Shown here one piece after another: positions 26,061 to 34,586 of a stretch of 64,000 nt of DNA; within the stretch, counting starts at the first letter, position 1, and each line of letters starts with the position of its first letter. The position numbers were made by a program, and so were the translations under genes. Source of the stretch: Flavobacterium cheniae (GTDB lineage Bacteria; Bacteroidota; Bacteroidia; Flavobacteriales; Flavobacteriaceae). The notes under the pieces are model-generated. The model saw nothing but the letters and a program-made list of their open reading frames with translations, did no database searches and was not told where the DNA came from. The stretch covers positions 1 through 64,000 of the forward strand of contig NZ_SNZC01000003.1 of the NCBI RefSeq assembly GCF_004363695.1, given 5' to 3'.

Positions 26061-26806
26061 TAGCTCAATAGGAGTTGGGTTAATATAAAGTTCATTAAAA
26101 TAATTACTACCGATGTCCAAACGAAGGAAACAGTACTTGCTTTACCAACTTCTAAAGCGCCACCTTTCATGTAATAACCGTGAAAGGAAGGAATAGTCGC
26201 AAGCAATAAAGCAAAAACAATAGTTTTTATAAAGGCATACGCAATATGAAACGGAATAAATTCGGTTTGAAGTCCGGTAGTGAATTCAAAACTAGTGGTA
26301 AAACCGCCATAAACAGCAGCCATCCAGCCTCCAAAAACACCCAAAAACATACTCAATCCAATTACGAACGGATATAAAAGTAAGGCGATAATTTTTGGAA
26401 AAATCAAATAGTTCAATGAGTTAACTCCCATAACTTCTAGTGCGTCAATTTGCTCCGTAACGCGCATGGTTCCAATACTTGATGTAATAAATGAACCCAT
26501 TTTACCTGCCATAATAATGGAAATAAATGTTGGAGCAAACTCTAAAACCACCGATTGACGTGTTGCAAAACCTATCAAATATTTAGGGATTAAAGGATTG
26601 GTTAAATTTAATGCAGTTTGAATTGCCACAACTCCTCCAACAAAAAAGGAAATAAAAGAAACTATCCCTAGCGAACCAATGATTAAATCATCCACTTCTT
26701 TTAGGATTAATTGTTTCATTACCGACCATTTAGTAGGCTTGTTGAAAATTTCTTTCAACATGATAAAGTATTTTCCTATTTGCGATAAGTAGCGAACTAG
26801 CATCAT
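26060..26806 (-). CDS. MlaE-type ABC transporter permease
   Basis: Inner-membrane permease of 248 residues with about five helices and the family core FAPTFISIIMAGKMGS and VTEQIDALEVMGVN. Together with the overlapping ATPase gene it probably moves phospholipids between the membranes. Either of two adjacent ATG codons (26806 or 26803) may be used. Confidence 0.92.
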   Translation of the reverse strand: MMLVRYLSQIGKYFIMLKEIFNKPTKWSVMKQLILKEVDDLIIGSLGIVSFISFFVGGVVAIQTALNLTNPLIPKYLIGFATRQSVVLEFAPTFISIIMAGKMGSFITSSIGTMRVTEQIDALEVMGVNSLNYLIFPKIIALLLYPFVIGLSMFLGVFGGWMAAVYGGFTTSFEFTTGLQTEFIPFHIAYAFIKTIVFALLLATIPSFHGYYMKGGALEVGKASTVSFVWTSVVIILMNFILTQLLLS

Positions 26807-26815
26807 ATTATTTAA

Positions 26816-26844
26816 TGTTCAGTGATCAGTTTCTAGTATTCAGT
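26816..26844. repeat. Degenerate intergenic word repeat upstream of mlaE
   Basis: TGTTCAGTGATCAGTTTC and then TAGTATTCAGT are imperfect copies of the word TGTTCAG or TATTCAGT. On the minus strand this resembles the ACTGAACACTGAA array seen perfectly at 58394-58446. Confidence 0.45.
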
Positions 26845-26871
26845 AAAAATACTATATTTTTTTGGAATAGG

Positions 26872-27720
26872 TTAAAACAACTTTTCTTTCATTTTTTTCC
26901 AGCGGTAGTTTCTGAAAAATTTGGCTTGTTCAGGAGTTACAAATAAAGGTTTTCCAGAGGATTTTGCTTTCCAAAACCCCATTAAATAGTCTATAAATAA
27001 AAGAGGTTTGCCTTTTCGCATTGCCAATTTCAATGAGGAAATAGCAGTGATGATAAATCCATAACCTAAACTGTAAAAAGCTTCTCCTTGTTTGTAACGT
27101 GCAGCTTTATTGTAGCTTGCGCCAGTTGGTTTTAAGTGTTTTACGTGTAAACTTGAATCAGTAACTACTTTCCAATTATAGAATTTACAAAGCAATTCAT
27201 CAACTGTGTCCCAACCCATTGCAGGTTTTAATCCACCAATTTGTTTGTATGTTGCTTTTCGATAGGCTTTTAAGGCTCCACGGATATGATCTTTATCGGT
27301 TAGATTTTCTAAAACCCAATCCCCATTTTTTTCTACATAACAAAACCCGCCAGCCATTCCAATTTTCTCATCTGATTGAAAGTGCTTTATAATCGTTTCG
27401 AAATAGTTGTTTGGAAAAATCAAATCGGCATCTACTTTTACAATGATGTCGTAATTGTCATCAATGTGTTTTTCGCCTTCATGGAATGCCTGAATTACTT
27501 TACTTCCTGGAAGATGAATTGCGTCAGATTTTTTATTAACTAAAGTAATAAAAGGATATTTGGAAGCAAATTCAGAAACAATTTCTGGAGTTTTATCAGT
27601 AGAATTATCATTGACCACTACAACTTTTGCCGGCAAAATCGTTTGTTCTACTAACGATTGCAAAGTCAAACTCATAAAAGCTTCTTCGTTGTAAGCGGGA
27701 ATGATAATGTAGTATTTCAT
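26872..27720 (-). CDS. Family 2 glycosyltransferase
   Basis: The 282-residue GT-A protein starts IIIPAYNEEAF and has VVNDNSTDKT, the metal-binding VDADLIF, and a later GWDTVDEL. There are no membrane helices at the N-terminus, though a hydrophobic patch occurs near 215-230. It sits 4 bases after the methyltransferase gene, so they form one operon with the KAS III-like gene upstream. Acceptor unknown. Confidence 0.88.
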   Translation of the reverse strand: MKYYIIIPAYNEEAFMSLTLQSLVEQTILPAKVVVVNDNSTDKTPEIVSEFASKYPFITLVNKKSDAIHLPGSKVIQAFHEGEKHIDDNYDIIVKVDADLIFPNNYFETIIKHFQSDEKIGMAGGFCYVEKNGDWVLENLTDKDHIRGALKAYRKATYKQIGGLKPAMGWDTVDELLCKFYNWKVVTDSSLHVKHLKPTGASYNKAARYKQGEAFYSLGYGFIITAISSLKLAMRKGKPLLFIDYLMGFWKAKSSGKPLFVTPEQAKFFRNYRWKKMKEKLF

Positions 27721-27724
27721 CTAA

Positions 27725-28249
27725 CTATTTTACTTTTTCAGCGTAAACCAAATAATATCTCGGTGTAAACCATCTTAATAATGGTCTAAAACCAAGTTTC
27801 TTAACAGGATGTGTGAATTTTACTCGGTCAACAATTTTATATCCTGCTTTTTCCAAAAGCCAATCCAATTGCCAATCTTCAAATTCGTGATAATGTCTGT
27901 CCCACATATCGGTTTTACTTCGATAAGCTGGTGAAAACCACAAACGTAATGGAATCGAAATTAAAATTTTATCTGCTTTTACGTTTTGTAAAACAGTGTA
28001 AGGATTTAGTAAATGTTCGAAAATTTCAAAACCTGTAAACACATCGTAATTTTCTTCTTGAAGCGCTGATTGATTGTTGTCAATGTCTTCGCCCTTTGTG
28101 TTGATAACAGAATAGCCATTATCTACCATGATTTTTGAAAAAGGATTTGGAACGCCTAAATCAAAAATGGTTTCAGAAGTTTTGATGTGTTTTTTTAGAA
28201 AATCTAAAGTGATATTGAATCGTTTACTCGGATATGTTTTCTCGTACAT
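27725..28249 (-). CDS. Class I SAM-dependent methyltransferase
   Basis: The 174-residue protein has a Rossmann-like start with TIFDLGVPNPFSKIM in place of the usual glycine-rich loop, then NYDVFTGFEIFEHLLNP as motif II/III, typical of the Methyltransf_23 group. The cofactor loop is atypical. It lies between the glycosyltransferase and KAS III-like genes. Substrate unknown. Confidence 0.72.
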   Translation of the reverse strand: MYEKTYPSKRFNITLDFLKKHIKTSETIFDLGVPNPFSKIMVDNGYSVINTKGEDIDNNQSALQEENYDVFTGFEIFEHLLNPYTVLQNVKADKILISIPLRLWFSPAYRSKTDMWDRHYHEFEDWQLDWLLEKAGYKIVDRVKFTHPVKKLGFRPLLRWFTPRYYLVYAEKVK

Positions 28250-28287
28250 TGAAATAGAAATTGGAGTACAAATTTACTTTTTTCTTT

Positions 28288-28315
28288 GAACATCCAACTT
28301 CGAACATCCAACTTT
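28288..28315. repeat. Two 14-bp tandem units in the spacer after the KAS III-like gene
   Basis: GAACATCCAACTTC (28288-28301) is followed directly by GAACATCCAACTTT (28302-28315), ending 1 base from the gene's stop codon. Confidence 0.85.
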
Positions 28316-28316
28316 T

Positions 28317-29375
28317 TTACATCTTGTACACAATTGCGTTAATATTCATTCCAGCTCCAACAGAAGCAAAAATAATAACATCGCCTTTGTTTAAATTTTG
28401 TCCTTCTAATTCTCCGTTTACAATTAAATCATATAAGGTTGGAACCGTTGCAACACTAGAATTTCCTAATTTGTGAATACTCATAGGCATAATTCCAACT
28501 GGTGTTTCCATCTTGAATAATTTGTAAAAGCGATTAATGATGGCTTCGTCCATTTTTTCATTTGCCTGATGAATTAAAATTTTCTTTACATCGGTAATAG
28601 GAATTCCACTTTTCTCTAAGCAAGAAGCCATTGCTTTAGGAACATTAGAAAGGGCAAATTCGTAAATTTTTCTGCCATACATTTTGATGTAGCGAATATT
28701 TGGGTCTTCATTTTTATTAAACGAATTTCCAAAATATAAAAACTTAGCTTCGTCAAAAGAAAAAGTAGCGGATTCATGAGCTAAAATTCCGCCTTCATCA
28801 TCAGTAGCTTCAATAATTGTTGCTCCAGCGCCATCCGAGTAAATCATGCTGTCGCGGTCGTGTTTGTCTACAACTCTTGATAAAGTTTCAGAACCAATAA
28901 CCAAACATTTTTTAGCCATTCCGGCTTTAATATAGGCTTGTGCTTGAATAACAGCTTCTATCCAACCAGGACAACCAAAAAGAATATCATAAGCGACACA
29001 TTTAGGATTTTTAATTTGTAATCCATATTTAACACGAGTGGCTAAACTTGGAACAGTATCTGATTGAATTGTATTTGTTTGAATGTCACCGTAGTTGTGA
29101 GCTAATATAATATAGTCTAGAGTCTCAGGATCAATACCTGATTTTTCAATTGCTTTTTTTGCAGCAATTATTGCCATGTCAGAATTAACCATGTCGTCAG
29201 CGGCATAGCGTCGTTCTAGAATTCCAGTAATTTCAACAAATTTCTCCGCAATAATATCATTTGTCATATTAAAAGCAGTGCCGTCTTCATTTAAAAAATC
29301 ATGTTGAGCAAAATCAGAATTCGTAACTTTTTTAGTTGGAATATAGCTTCCTGAACCTGTTATTTTAATATTCAT
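28317..29375 (-). CDS. 3-oxoacyl-ACP synthase III-like (thiolase-fold) enzyme
   Basis: Predicted condensing enzyme of 352 residues with the FabH-type triad Cys135 (FGCPGW), His269 (IHQANEKM) and Asn305 (KLGNSSVAT). It is longer than the ~320-residue housekeeping FabH and carries the extended N-terminal region of the specialised branch, so it may act on an unusual acyl or alkyl substrate. It heads the operon with the methyltransferase and glycosyltransferase. Confidence 0.86.
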   Translation of the reverse strand: MNIKITGSGSYIPTKKVTNSDFAQHDFLNEDGTAFNMTNDIIAEKFVEITGILERRYAADDMVNSDMAIIAAKKAIEKSGIDPETLDYIILAHNYGDIQTNTIQSDTVPSLATRVKYGLQIKNPKCVAYDILFGCPGWIEAVIQAQAYIKAGMAKKCLVIGSETLSRVVDKHDRDSMIYSDGAGATIIEATDDEGGILAHESATFSFDEAKFLYFGNSFNKNEDPNIRYIKMYGRKIYEFALSNVPKAMASCLEKSGIPITDVKKILIHQANEKMDEAIINRFYKLFKMETPVGIMPMSIHKLGNSSVATVPTLYDLIVNGELEGQNLNKGDVIIFASVGAGMNINAIVYKM

Positions 29376-29509
29376 AATAGTTATTGTTAATGTAACGAAA
29401 TTATCAATTATTTTTTAACATAAAATAAAAACGTATGTTTTTTTGCGCTAATTATTGAATTGTCAATTTAAGCTCAAAATAATACGAAATTGACTTTTTT
29501 TAGGGGTAT

Positions 29510-29881
29510 TTACGAAAATTTTATCTGCATGATTGTCGCCATGCTTAACGCTTGTGTTTTCATTTGTTCGGCATATTTACCTTCAAAATATTCATCAATC
29601 GTTGAATTAAAATGATATAGCCAAGTTTCAAAGTGTTCTTTTGTAAACTCCTGTTTGTCATGAACCTCTTTATGAATGGAAAACATATTGTTGTAATAAC
29701 CACCTTTCAAAAACAACGATTGTTCCCAAAAAGTTGCCAAAATCTCAAAATGTGTTTCCAAATGTTGGTCAACTGATGTTACTTTAGTAAAGAAGAAATT
29801 AATCGAATCATCCGCTAAAAGTTTGTCATAGAACTTTCTTATGATGAATAGAATGTCTTCTCGAGTTTCAATGTCTTTCAT
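29510..29881 (-). CDS. Group III truncated haemoglobin
   Basis: The 123-residue cytoplasmic haem protein binds oxygen or nitric oxide. The FYDKLL, FTKVTSVDQHLETHF and ATFWEQSLF segments are typical of the trHbIII B, E and adjoining helices. The proximal ligand is probably His74 in HKEVHDKQ, with Trp87 in HFETWL. The start at 29881 fits a promoter at 29902-29930. Confidence 0.85.
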   Translation of the reverse strand: MKDIETREDILFIIRKFYDKLLADDSINFFFTKVTSVDQHLETHFEILATFWEQSLFLKGGYYNNMFSIHKEVHDKQEFTKEHFETWLYHFNSTIDEYFEGKYAEQMKTQALSMATIMQIKFS

Positions 29882-29901
29882 TTTCAGATTTTATAATCGT
29901 A

Positions 29902-29930
29902 CAAATTTACAACAATACTTCTTGAAGCAA
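29902..29930 (-). promoter_or_regulatory. Promoter of the truncated haemoglobin gene
   Basis: On the minus strand TTG (29928-29930), an 18-base spacer and TAAATTTG (29902-29909) match both parts of the consensus, about 20 bases upstream of the ATG. Confidence 0.65.
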
Positions 29931-29952
29931 GTGACTTTTGTCATGTTAAAAA

Positions 29953-29988
29953 AAAATCCCAAAAACCTGAATTGGAATTTGGGATTTT
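29953..29988. terminator. Intrinsic terminator after gcvP
   Basis: Arms AAAATCCCAAA (29953-29963) and TTTGGGATTTT (29978-29988), with a T tract on the minus strand. It lies 20 bases beyond the gcvP stop. Confidence 0.85.
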
Positions 29989-30007
29989 AAATATTGGAAA
30001 TTTATTT

Positions 30008-32851
30008 TTACATATATGCTTCAATTGGAGCACAAGAACAAACTAAATTTCTATCTCCATACGCTTCATCAACACGACGAACCGTTGGCCAGAATTTATT
30101 CTCAGCAATATAATCTAATGCAAACGCCGCTTGTTCTCTTGTGTAAGGGAAAACCCATTCGTTAGCTGTAACCATTGCTAATGTATGAGGCGCATTTCTT
30201 AAAATGTTATTGGCATCCTCTTTTGTTGAAGCTTCAATTTCTTTACGAATTGAAATCATCGCATCACAAAAACGATCTAATTCCGCTAAATCTTCTGATT
30301 CTGTAGGTTCAATCATTAAGGTTCCAGCAACTGGGAAAGAAACCGTTGGCGCATGGAAACCATAATCCATTAAACGTTTTGCAATATCTGTTACTTTGAT
30401 TCCTTTTTCTTCGAAAGCTCTACAATCTAAAATCATTTCGTGAGCCGCTCTTCCCATTTCTCCAGAATATAAAACTGGATAATGTTCGTCTAAACGCGCT
30501 TTCATGTAATTTGCATTTAAGATAGCGTATTTAGTAGCGTTTGTTAATCCTTCAGCGCCTAACATAGTTATGTAACCGTAAGAAATTAAACAAACTAAAG
30601 CCGAACCATAAGGCGCAGACGAAATAGCAGTGATTGCTTGGCTTCCTCCTGTTGGAATAACTGGATTAGTTGGTAAGAATGGAACTAATTTTTCGTTCAC
30701 ACAAATTGGTCCAACACCAGGTCCACCACCACCGTGAGGAATAGCGAATGTTTTGTGTAAGTTTAAGTGACAAACATCAGCACCAATAGTGGCTGGATTT
30801 GTTAATCCAACTTGTGCATTCATATTCGCACCATCCATATACACTAAACCACCATTATCGTGAATAATTTTCGTAATTTCAATAATAGCACTTTCAAAAA
30901 CTCCGTGAGTTGAAGGATAAGTAACCATTAAAGCAGATAAGTTGTCTTTGTGTAAGATTGCTTTTGCTCTCAAATCTTCTACATCGATATTCCCATTATC
31001 CATGGTTTTTGTTACGATGATTTCCATTCCTGCCATAGCAGCAGAAGCTGGATTAGTTCCGTGAGCAGAAGCTGGAATTAAACACACATTTCTGTGGTTA
31101 TCGCCTCTTGATAAATGGTAAGCACGAATAGCCATTAAACCAGCATATTCACCTTGAGCACCTGAATTTGGTTGTAACGTTGTTCCTTGGAAACCTGTTA
31201 CGACATTCAATTGTTGCTCTAATTTTTTCAACATGATTTGGTAACCTTCTGCTTGTTCAATTGGTGCAAAAGGGTGAATGCTGTTCCAATTTGCCATCGA
31301 TAAAGGCAACATTTCTGCAGCAGCATTTAATTTCATAGTACAAGAACCTAATGAAATCATTGAGTGATTCAATGATAAATCTTTACGTTCTAATTTTTTG
31401 ATATAACGCATCAATTGCGACTCTGAATGATGGTTGTTGAAAACCTCATGTCGTAAGAAAGTTGATTTTCTTACTAAGCTTTCAGGAACCATAACTTCAT
31501 TAGCTAATTGACTAACTGTAATTTTATCTTTTCCAGTAGCTTCAGCAAAAATAGCGATGATTTGGTTGATGTCGTTTACCGAAGTCGTTTCGTTAAATGA
31601 GATCGAAACCGTTTCTGTATCTGGATAGAAGAAGTTTACTTCGTTTTTCTCAGCAATTGCTTTTACTTTATTCGCATCAGCTTTTACTAAAATCGTATCG
31701 AAGAAAGCGGTATTCGTTTGATAAACACCTAATTTATTTAAAGCATCGGCAGTTGTAACCGCAGAAGCATGTACTTTATTAGCAATATATTGTAAACCTT
31801 TTGGCCCGTGAAAAACAGCATACATTCCAGCCATAACAGCTAATAAAACTTGAGCTGTACAAATGTTAGAAGTTGCTTTTTCACGCTTGATGTGTTGTTC
31901 ACGAGTTCCTAAAGCCATACGTAATGCGCGGTTTCCGTTTACATCGATAGAAACACCAATGATTCTTCCTGGCATTGAACGTTTGTATTCTTCTTTAGTC
32001 GCAAAATAAGCAGCGTGTGGGCCGCCATAACCCATTGGAATTCCAAAACGTTGTGTAGTACCAACTACAACTGCAGCTCCCATTTCACCTGGAGAAGTTA
32101 ATTTTGCTAACGATAAAATATCAGCAGCAACTGCTACTTTAATTTCGTTTTCTGCAGCTTTTGCGATGAATCCTGCATAGTCATAAACTTGACCATATTT
32201 TCCAGGATATTGTAAAATCGCACCAAAGAATTCTGTTGAAAAATCGAAAGTTTCGTGATTTCCAACTACTAATTCAATATTTAACGGAGTAGAACGTGTT
32301 TGTAAAACCGATAAGGTTTGTGGTAAAATTTCTTCCGAAACGAAGAATTTCGTCACATTATTTTTCTTTTGATCGCGAGTTCTTACATCAAAAAGCAACG
32401 CCATTGCTTCAGCAGCAGCTGTTCCTTCGTCAAGTAAAGAAGCATTTGCGATTTCCATTCCTGTTAATTCGATAACCGTAGTTTGGAAATTCAAAATCGC
32501 TTCTAAACGACCTTGTGCAATTTCAGCTTGATAAGGTGTGTAAGCTGTGTACCATCCTGGGTTTTCAAAAATATTTCTTTGAATAACCGCCGGAACGATT
32601 GCTGGGTGATATCCTAAACCAATGTATGATTTGAATACTTTATTTTTCTTTCCTAATTCTTGAATGTGAGTTAAATACTCATACTCAGTCATGGGAGCAT
32701 CTAAATTTAAGTCGTTTTTTAAACGAATATCATCTGGAATTGTTTCGAAAATTAATTGGTCTAAAGATTCTACACCAACCGTTTTAAACATGTGATTTAA
32801 GTCACTTTCACGTGGCCCTAAATGTCTCAAAGCGAATGCATCTGTTCTCAT
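30008..32851 (-). CDS. gcvP: Glycine dehydrogenase (decarboxylating), single-chain P protein
   Basis: The P protein of the glycine cleavage system releases CO2 from glycine and passes the aminomethyl group to the H protein. The 947-residue chain is the fused homodimeric form. The N-terminal half starts with ALRHLGPRESD. The C-terminal half carries the PLP lysine Lys700 in CHLNLHKTFAIPHGGG. Other glycine cleavage genes are not nearby. An exact -7 element lies at 32897-32904. Confidence 0.97.
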   Translation of the reverse strand: MRTDAFALRHLGPRESDLNHMFKTVGVESLDQLIFETIPDDIRLKNDLNLDAPMTEYEYLTHIQELGKKNKVFKSYIGLGYHPAIVPAVIQRNIFENPGWYTAYTPYQAEIAQGRLEAILNFQTTVIELTGMEIANASLLDEGTAAAEAMALLFDVRTRDQKKNNVTKFFVSEEILPQTLSVLQTRSTPLNIELVVGNHETFDFSTEFFGAILQYPGKYGQVYDYAGFIAKAAENEIKVAVAADILSLAKLTSPGEMGAAVVVGTTQRFGIPMGYGGPHAAYFATKEEYKRSMPGRIIGVSIDVNGNRALRMALGTREQHIKREKATSNICTAQVLLAVMAGMYAVFHGPKGLQYIANKVHASAVTTADALNKLGVYQTNTAFFDTILVKADANKVKAIAEKNEVNFFYPDTETVSISFNETTSVNDINQIIAIFAEATGKDKITVSQLANEVMVPESLVRKSTFLRHEVFNNHHSESQLMRYIKKLERKDLSLNHSMISLGSCTMKLNAAAEMLPLSMANWNSIHPFAPIEQAEGYQIMLKKLEQQLNVVTGFQGTTLQPNSGAQGEYAGLMAIRAYHLSRGDNHRNVCLIPASAHGTNPASAAMAGMEIIVTKTMDNGNIDVEDLRAKAILHKDNLSALMVTYPSTHGVFESAIIEITKIIHDNGGLVYMDGANMNAQVGLTNPATIGADVCHLNLHKTFAIPHGGGGPGVGPICVNEKLVPFLPTNPVIPTGGSQAITAISSAPYGSALVCLISYGYITMLGAEGLTNATKYAILNANYMKARLDEHYPVLYSGEMGRAAHEMILDCRAFEEKGIKVTDIAKRLMDYGFHAPTVSFPVAGTLMIEPTESEDLAELDRFCDAMISIRKEIEASTKEDANNILRNAPHTLAMVTANEWVFPYTREQAAFALDYIAENKFWPTVRRVDEAYGDRNLVCSCAPIEAYM

Positions 32852-32896
32852 TTATTAAAAATGTGTATGTGTGTTATTATGTGTTGTTTTGGTCAA

Positions 32897-32904
32897 CAAA
32901 AGTA
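32897..32904 (-). promoter_or_regulatory. -7 element of the gcvP promoter
   Basis: TACTTTTG on the minus strand matches TAnnTTTG, about 46 bases upstream of the gcvP ATG. No clear TTG partner is visible. Confidence 0.45.
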
Positions 32905-32989
32905 ATTATTAATCTTGTAATAATTTGTTTTTAAAATGTGAAATTTTGTGATTTTATCAACTAAAATAGAGTCTTATTAACAGATTGAT

Positions 32990-32997
32990 TATTTTTG
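32990..32997 (+). promoter_or_regulatory. -7 element abutting the UbiA-like gene
   Basis: TATTTTTG at 32990-32997 ends only 4 bases before the ATG at 33002, so the transcript could be leaderless if the element is real. Confidence 0.4.
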
Positions 32998-33001
32998 TTG
33001 A

Positions 33002-33841
33002 ATGGTGGTTTTAAAGAAAATTCTCGATTTTTACATCAATAGTAGTTTGCATGTCGCATTATCCGCTTTTGCTTTAGTGTCCATGACGCAATATTTCTTT
33101 GGTGTTGAAGGGGATTCATCGGTTGCTTTTTTTGCTTTTTTTGGAACAGTAGTTGGCTATAATTTTGTGAAGTATGATGCTATCGCAAGGTTAAACAAAA
33201 CCGAAATCAAAAATGAACTCAAAGTCATCGTTTTTTTAAGTTTTATTTCGTTGTTGGCTTGTTTTTATTTTTTCTTGCAATTGAGTTGGGAATCAAAACT
33301 AAGTGCTTTTGCTTTTTTTGGACTTACACTTTTATACACATTACCTTTTTTTCCAAACAAACAAAATGCCCGAAATTGGAAAGGTGTAAAAATCTACATT
33401 GTTGGAATTACTTGGGTTGGAGTAACTGTGATTTTACCTTTGTTAGAAGCTGAAATTCCGTTTACAATGGATGTACTTTTGATGGCTTTTCAGCGATTTT
33501 TATTAGTTTTCTCAATAGTTTTGGTATTTGATATTGTAGATGTAAAACATGACGACATTCATTTACAAACCGTTCCGCAGAAAATAGGAGTGAAGTTGAC
33601 GAAAAAACTAGGTTATCTCTTGTTGTTTTTACTCTTGATTTTAGAATTTTTCTATACCAATAATCATCAGTTTTTGCCTTTCTTTTTTAAGCTTTTGGTG
33701 TGTGGAACAATAGCAGTTTTTCTCTTTTTTGCAAATGAAAACCGTTCACGATATTACGCTTCATTTTGGTTAGAAAGCGTTCCGATTTTGTGGTGGTTGG
33801 TGTTAATCCTGACAGGTTTCAAAAACCTGTCAGGATTGTGA
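33002..33841 (+). CDS. UbiA-like integral membrane prenyltransferase homologue
   Basis: The 279-residue protein has about eight hydrophobic helices. Two polar motifs match the UbiA pattern: N54-x4-D59 in YNFVKYDA and an Asp-rich FDIVDVKHDD (177-185). The first motif is weaker than the usual NDxxDxxxD, so activity and substrate are uncertain. The last 11 residues are encoded by a palindromic element and were probably added by its insertion. Confidence 0.65.
   Translation: MVVLKKILDFYINSSLHVALSAFALVSMTQYFFGVEGDSSVAFFAFFGTVVGYNFVKYDAIARLNKTEIKNELKVIVFLSFISLLACFYFFLQLSWESKLSAFAFFGLTLLYTLPFFPNKQNARNWKGVKIYIVGITWVGVTVILPLLEAEIPFTMDVLLMAFQRFLLVFSIVLVFDIVDVKHDDIHLQTVPQKIGVKLTKKLGYLLLFLLLILEFFYTNNHQFLPFFFKLLVCGTIAVFLFFANENRSRYYASFWLESVPILWWLVLILTGFKNLSGL
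33805..33837. repeat. Perfect 15-bp palindromic element overlapping the 3' end of the UbiA-like gene
   Basis: AATCCTGACAGGTTT (33805-33819) and AAACCTGTCAGGATT (33823-33837) are exact inverted copies around a 3-base loop. The element is in frame and supplies ILTGFKNLSGL and the end of the protein. It resembles a REP-like dispersed palindrome. It may also act as a hairpin between convergent genes. Confidence 0.9.
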
Positions 33842-33843
33842 AC

Positions 33844-34230
33844 TTACCCATTAATCACAATTCGTTGTTCTACTTGTGCTTGACTTGCTTTTCGTTTTCC
33901 TCTAAAGAAGAAATATAGGTTTAAGAACAGCATCAAACCCAAATAAATTGAAAATCCGCCAATTTTATAACTTAGTTTTTCAATTAGGACTTGATAACTA
34001 TTGTCATACATGTTCATTTCTAAAATCATAAGAGCAAAACCTAAATTCAGTAAATAAAATCCGGTTTCGAATAGTTTGTTGGTGGCGTTGGCAATTTCTT
34101 CTCGACCTTTAAATATGTCCAACATATAAATTTTACTGTTTTTAAAAAGTGTTTTTGAAACATAGTAGGTTAAAAATAAAGCAATTGGAAGATAAATTGC
34201 ATAGCCGATTAAAATTTTTGTAGTTTCCAT
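33844..34230 (-). CDS. Small membrane protein, paralogue of its neighbour
   Basis: The 128-residue protein has three or four predicted helices and no known domain. The segment NKLFETGFYLLNLGFALMIL matches NQLLLTGYYLLNIGYCAM in the adjacent gene at the same place in the chain, and both have a short hydrophilic region before it. It ends 2 bases from the UbiA-like gene, which converges on it. It is the last gene of the GbsR operon. Confidence 0.65.
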   Translation of the reverse strand: METTKILIGYAIYLPIALFLTYYVSKTLFKNSKIYMLDIFKGREEIANATNKLFETGFYLLNLGFALMILEMNMYDNSYQVLIEKLSYKIGGFSIYLGLMLFLNLYFFFRGKRKASQAQVEQRIVING

Positions 34231-34241
34231 AATACGTGTGT

Positions 34242-34586
34242 TTAAATTAATTTTTTGATGTAATTTGTTAATAAAATAATGTTGATGTAATGCATCACGG
34301 CAATCGCAATAATAATGAAAGCCGATTTTGAGGTAATCACTTCAATGAGTTGCGTGATACTTTCAATTTGTTCCCAAGAAATTATCGTCATCGCACAATA
34401 ACCTATGTTTAACAGATAATATCCCGTCAAAAGCAATTGATTTATTTTATGACACAAATCTTCGTGATTGGGAATCAATTGCGAAACGAAAATATTTCCA
34501 TTGTTGTAGCAAATTCTTCCAACTTTCACAATGATAATGCCTGTGATGCTGAAATAAATTAGGTAGGCGATGATGTTGAGGTTCAT
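34242..34586 (-). CDS. Small membrane protein, paralogue of its neighbour
   Basis: The 114-residue protein has about four helices and the shared core LLTGYYLLNIGYCAM. Its ATG overlaps the stop of the upstream reductase gene by 4 bases (ATGA), so it is translated from the same transcript. Function unknown. Confidence 0.65.
   Translation of the reverse strand: MNLNIIAYLIYFSITGIIIVKVGRICYNNGNIFVSQLIPNHEDLCHKINQLLLTGYYLLNIGYCAMTIISWEQIESITQLIEVITSKSAFIIIAIAVMHYINIILLTNYIKKLI

Noticed and set aside
26060..26120. Upstream in-frame extension of the MlaF-type ATPase
   Set aside because: It lies within the permease gene, and the TAATG junction gives a better start.
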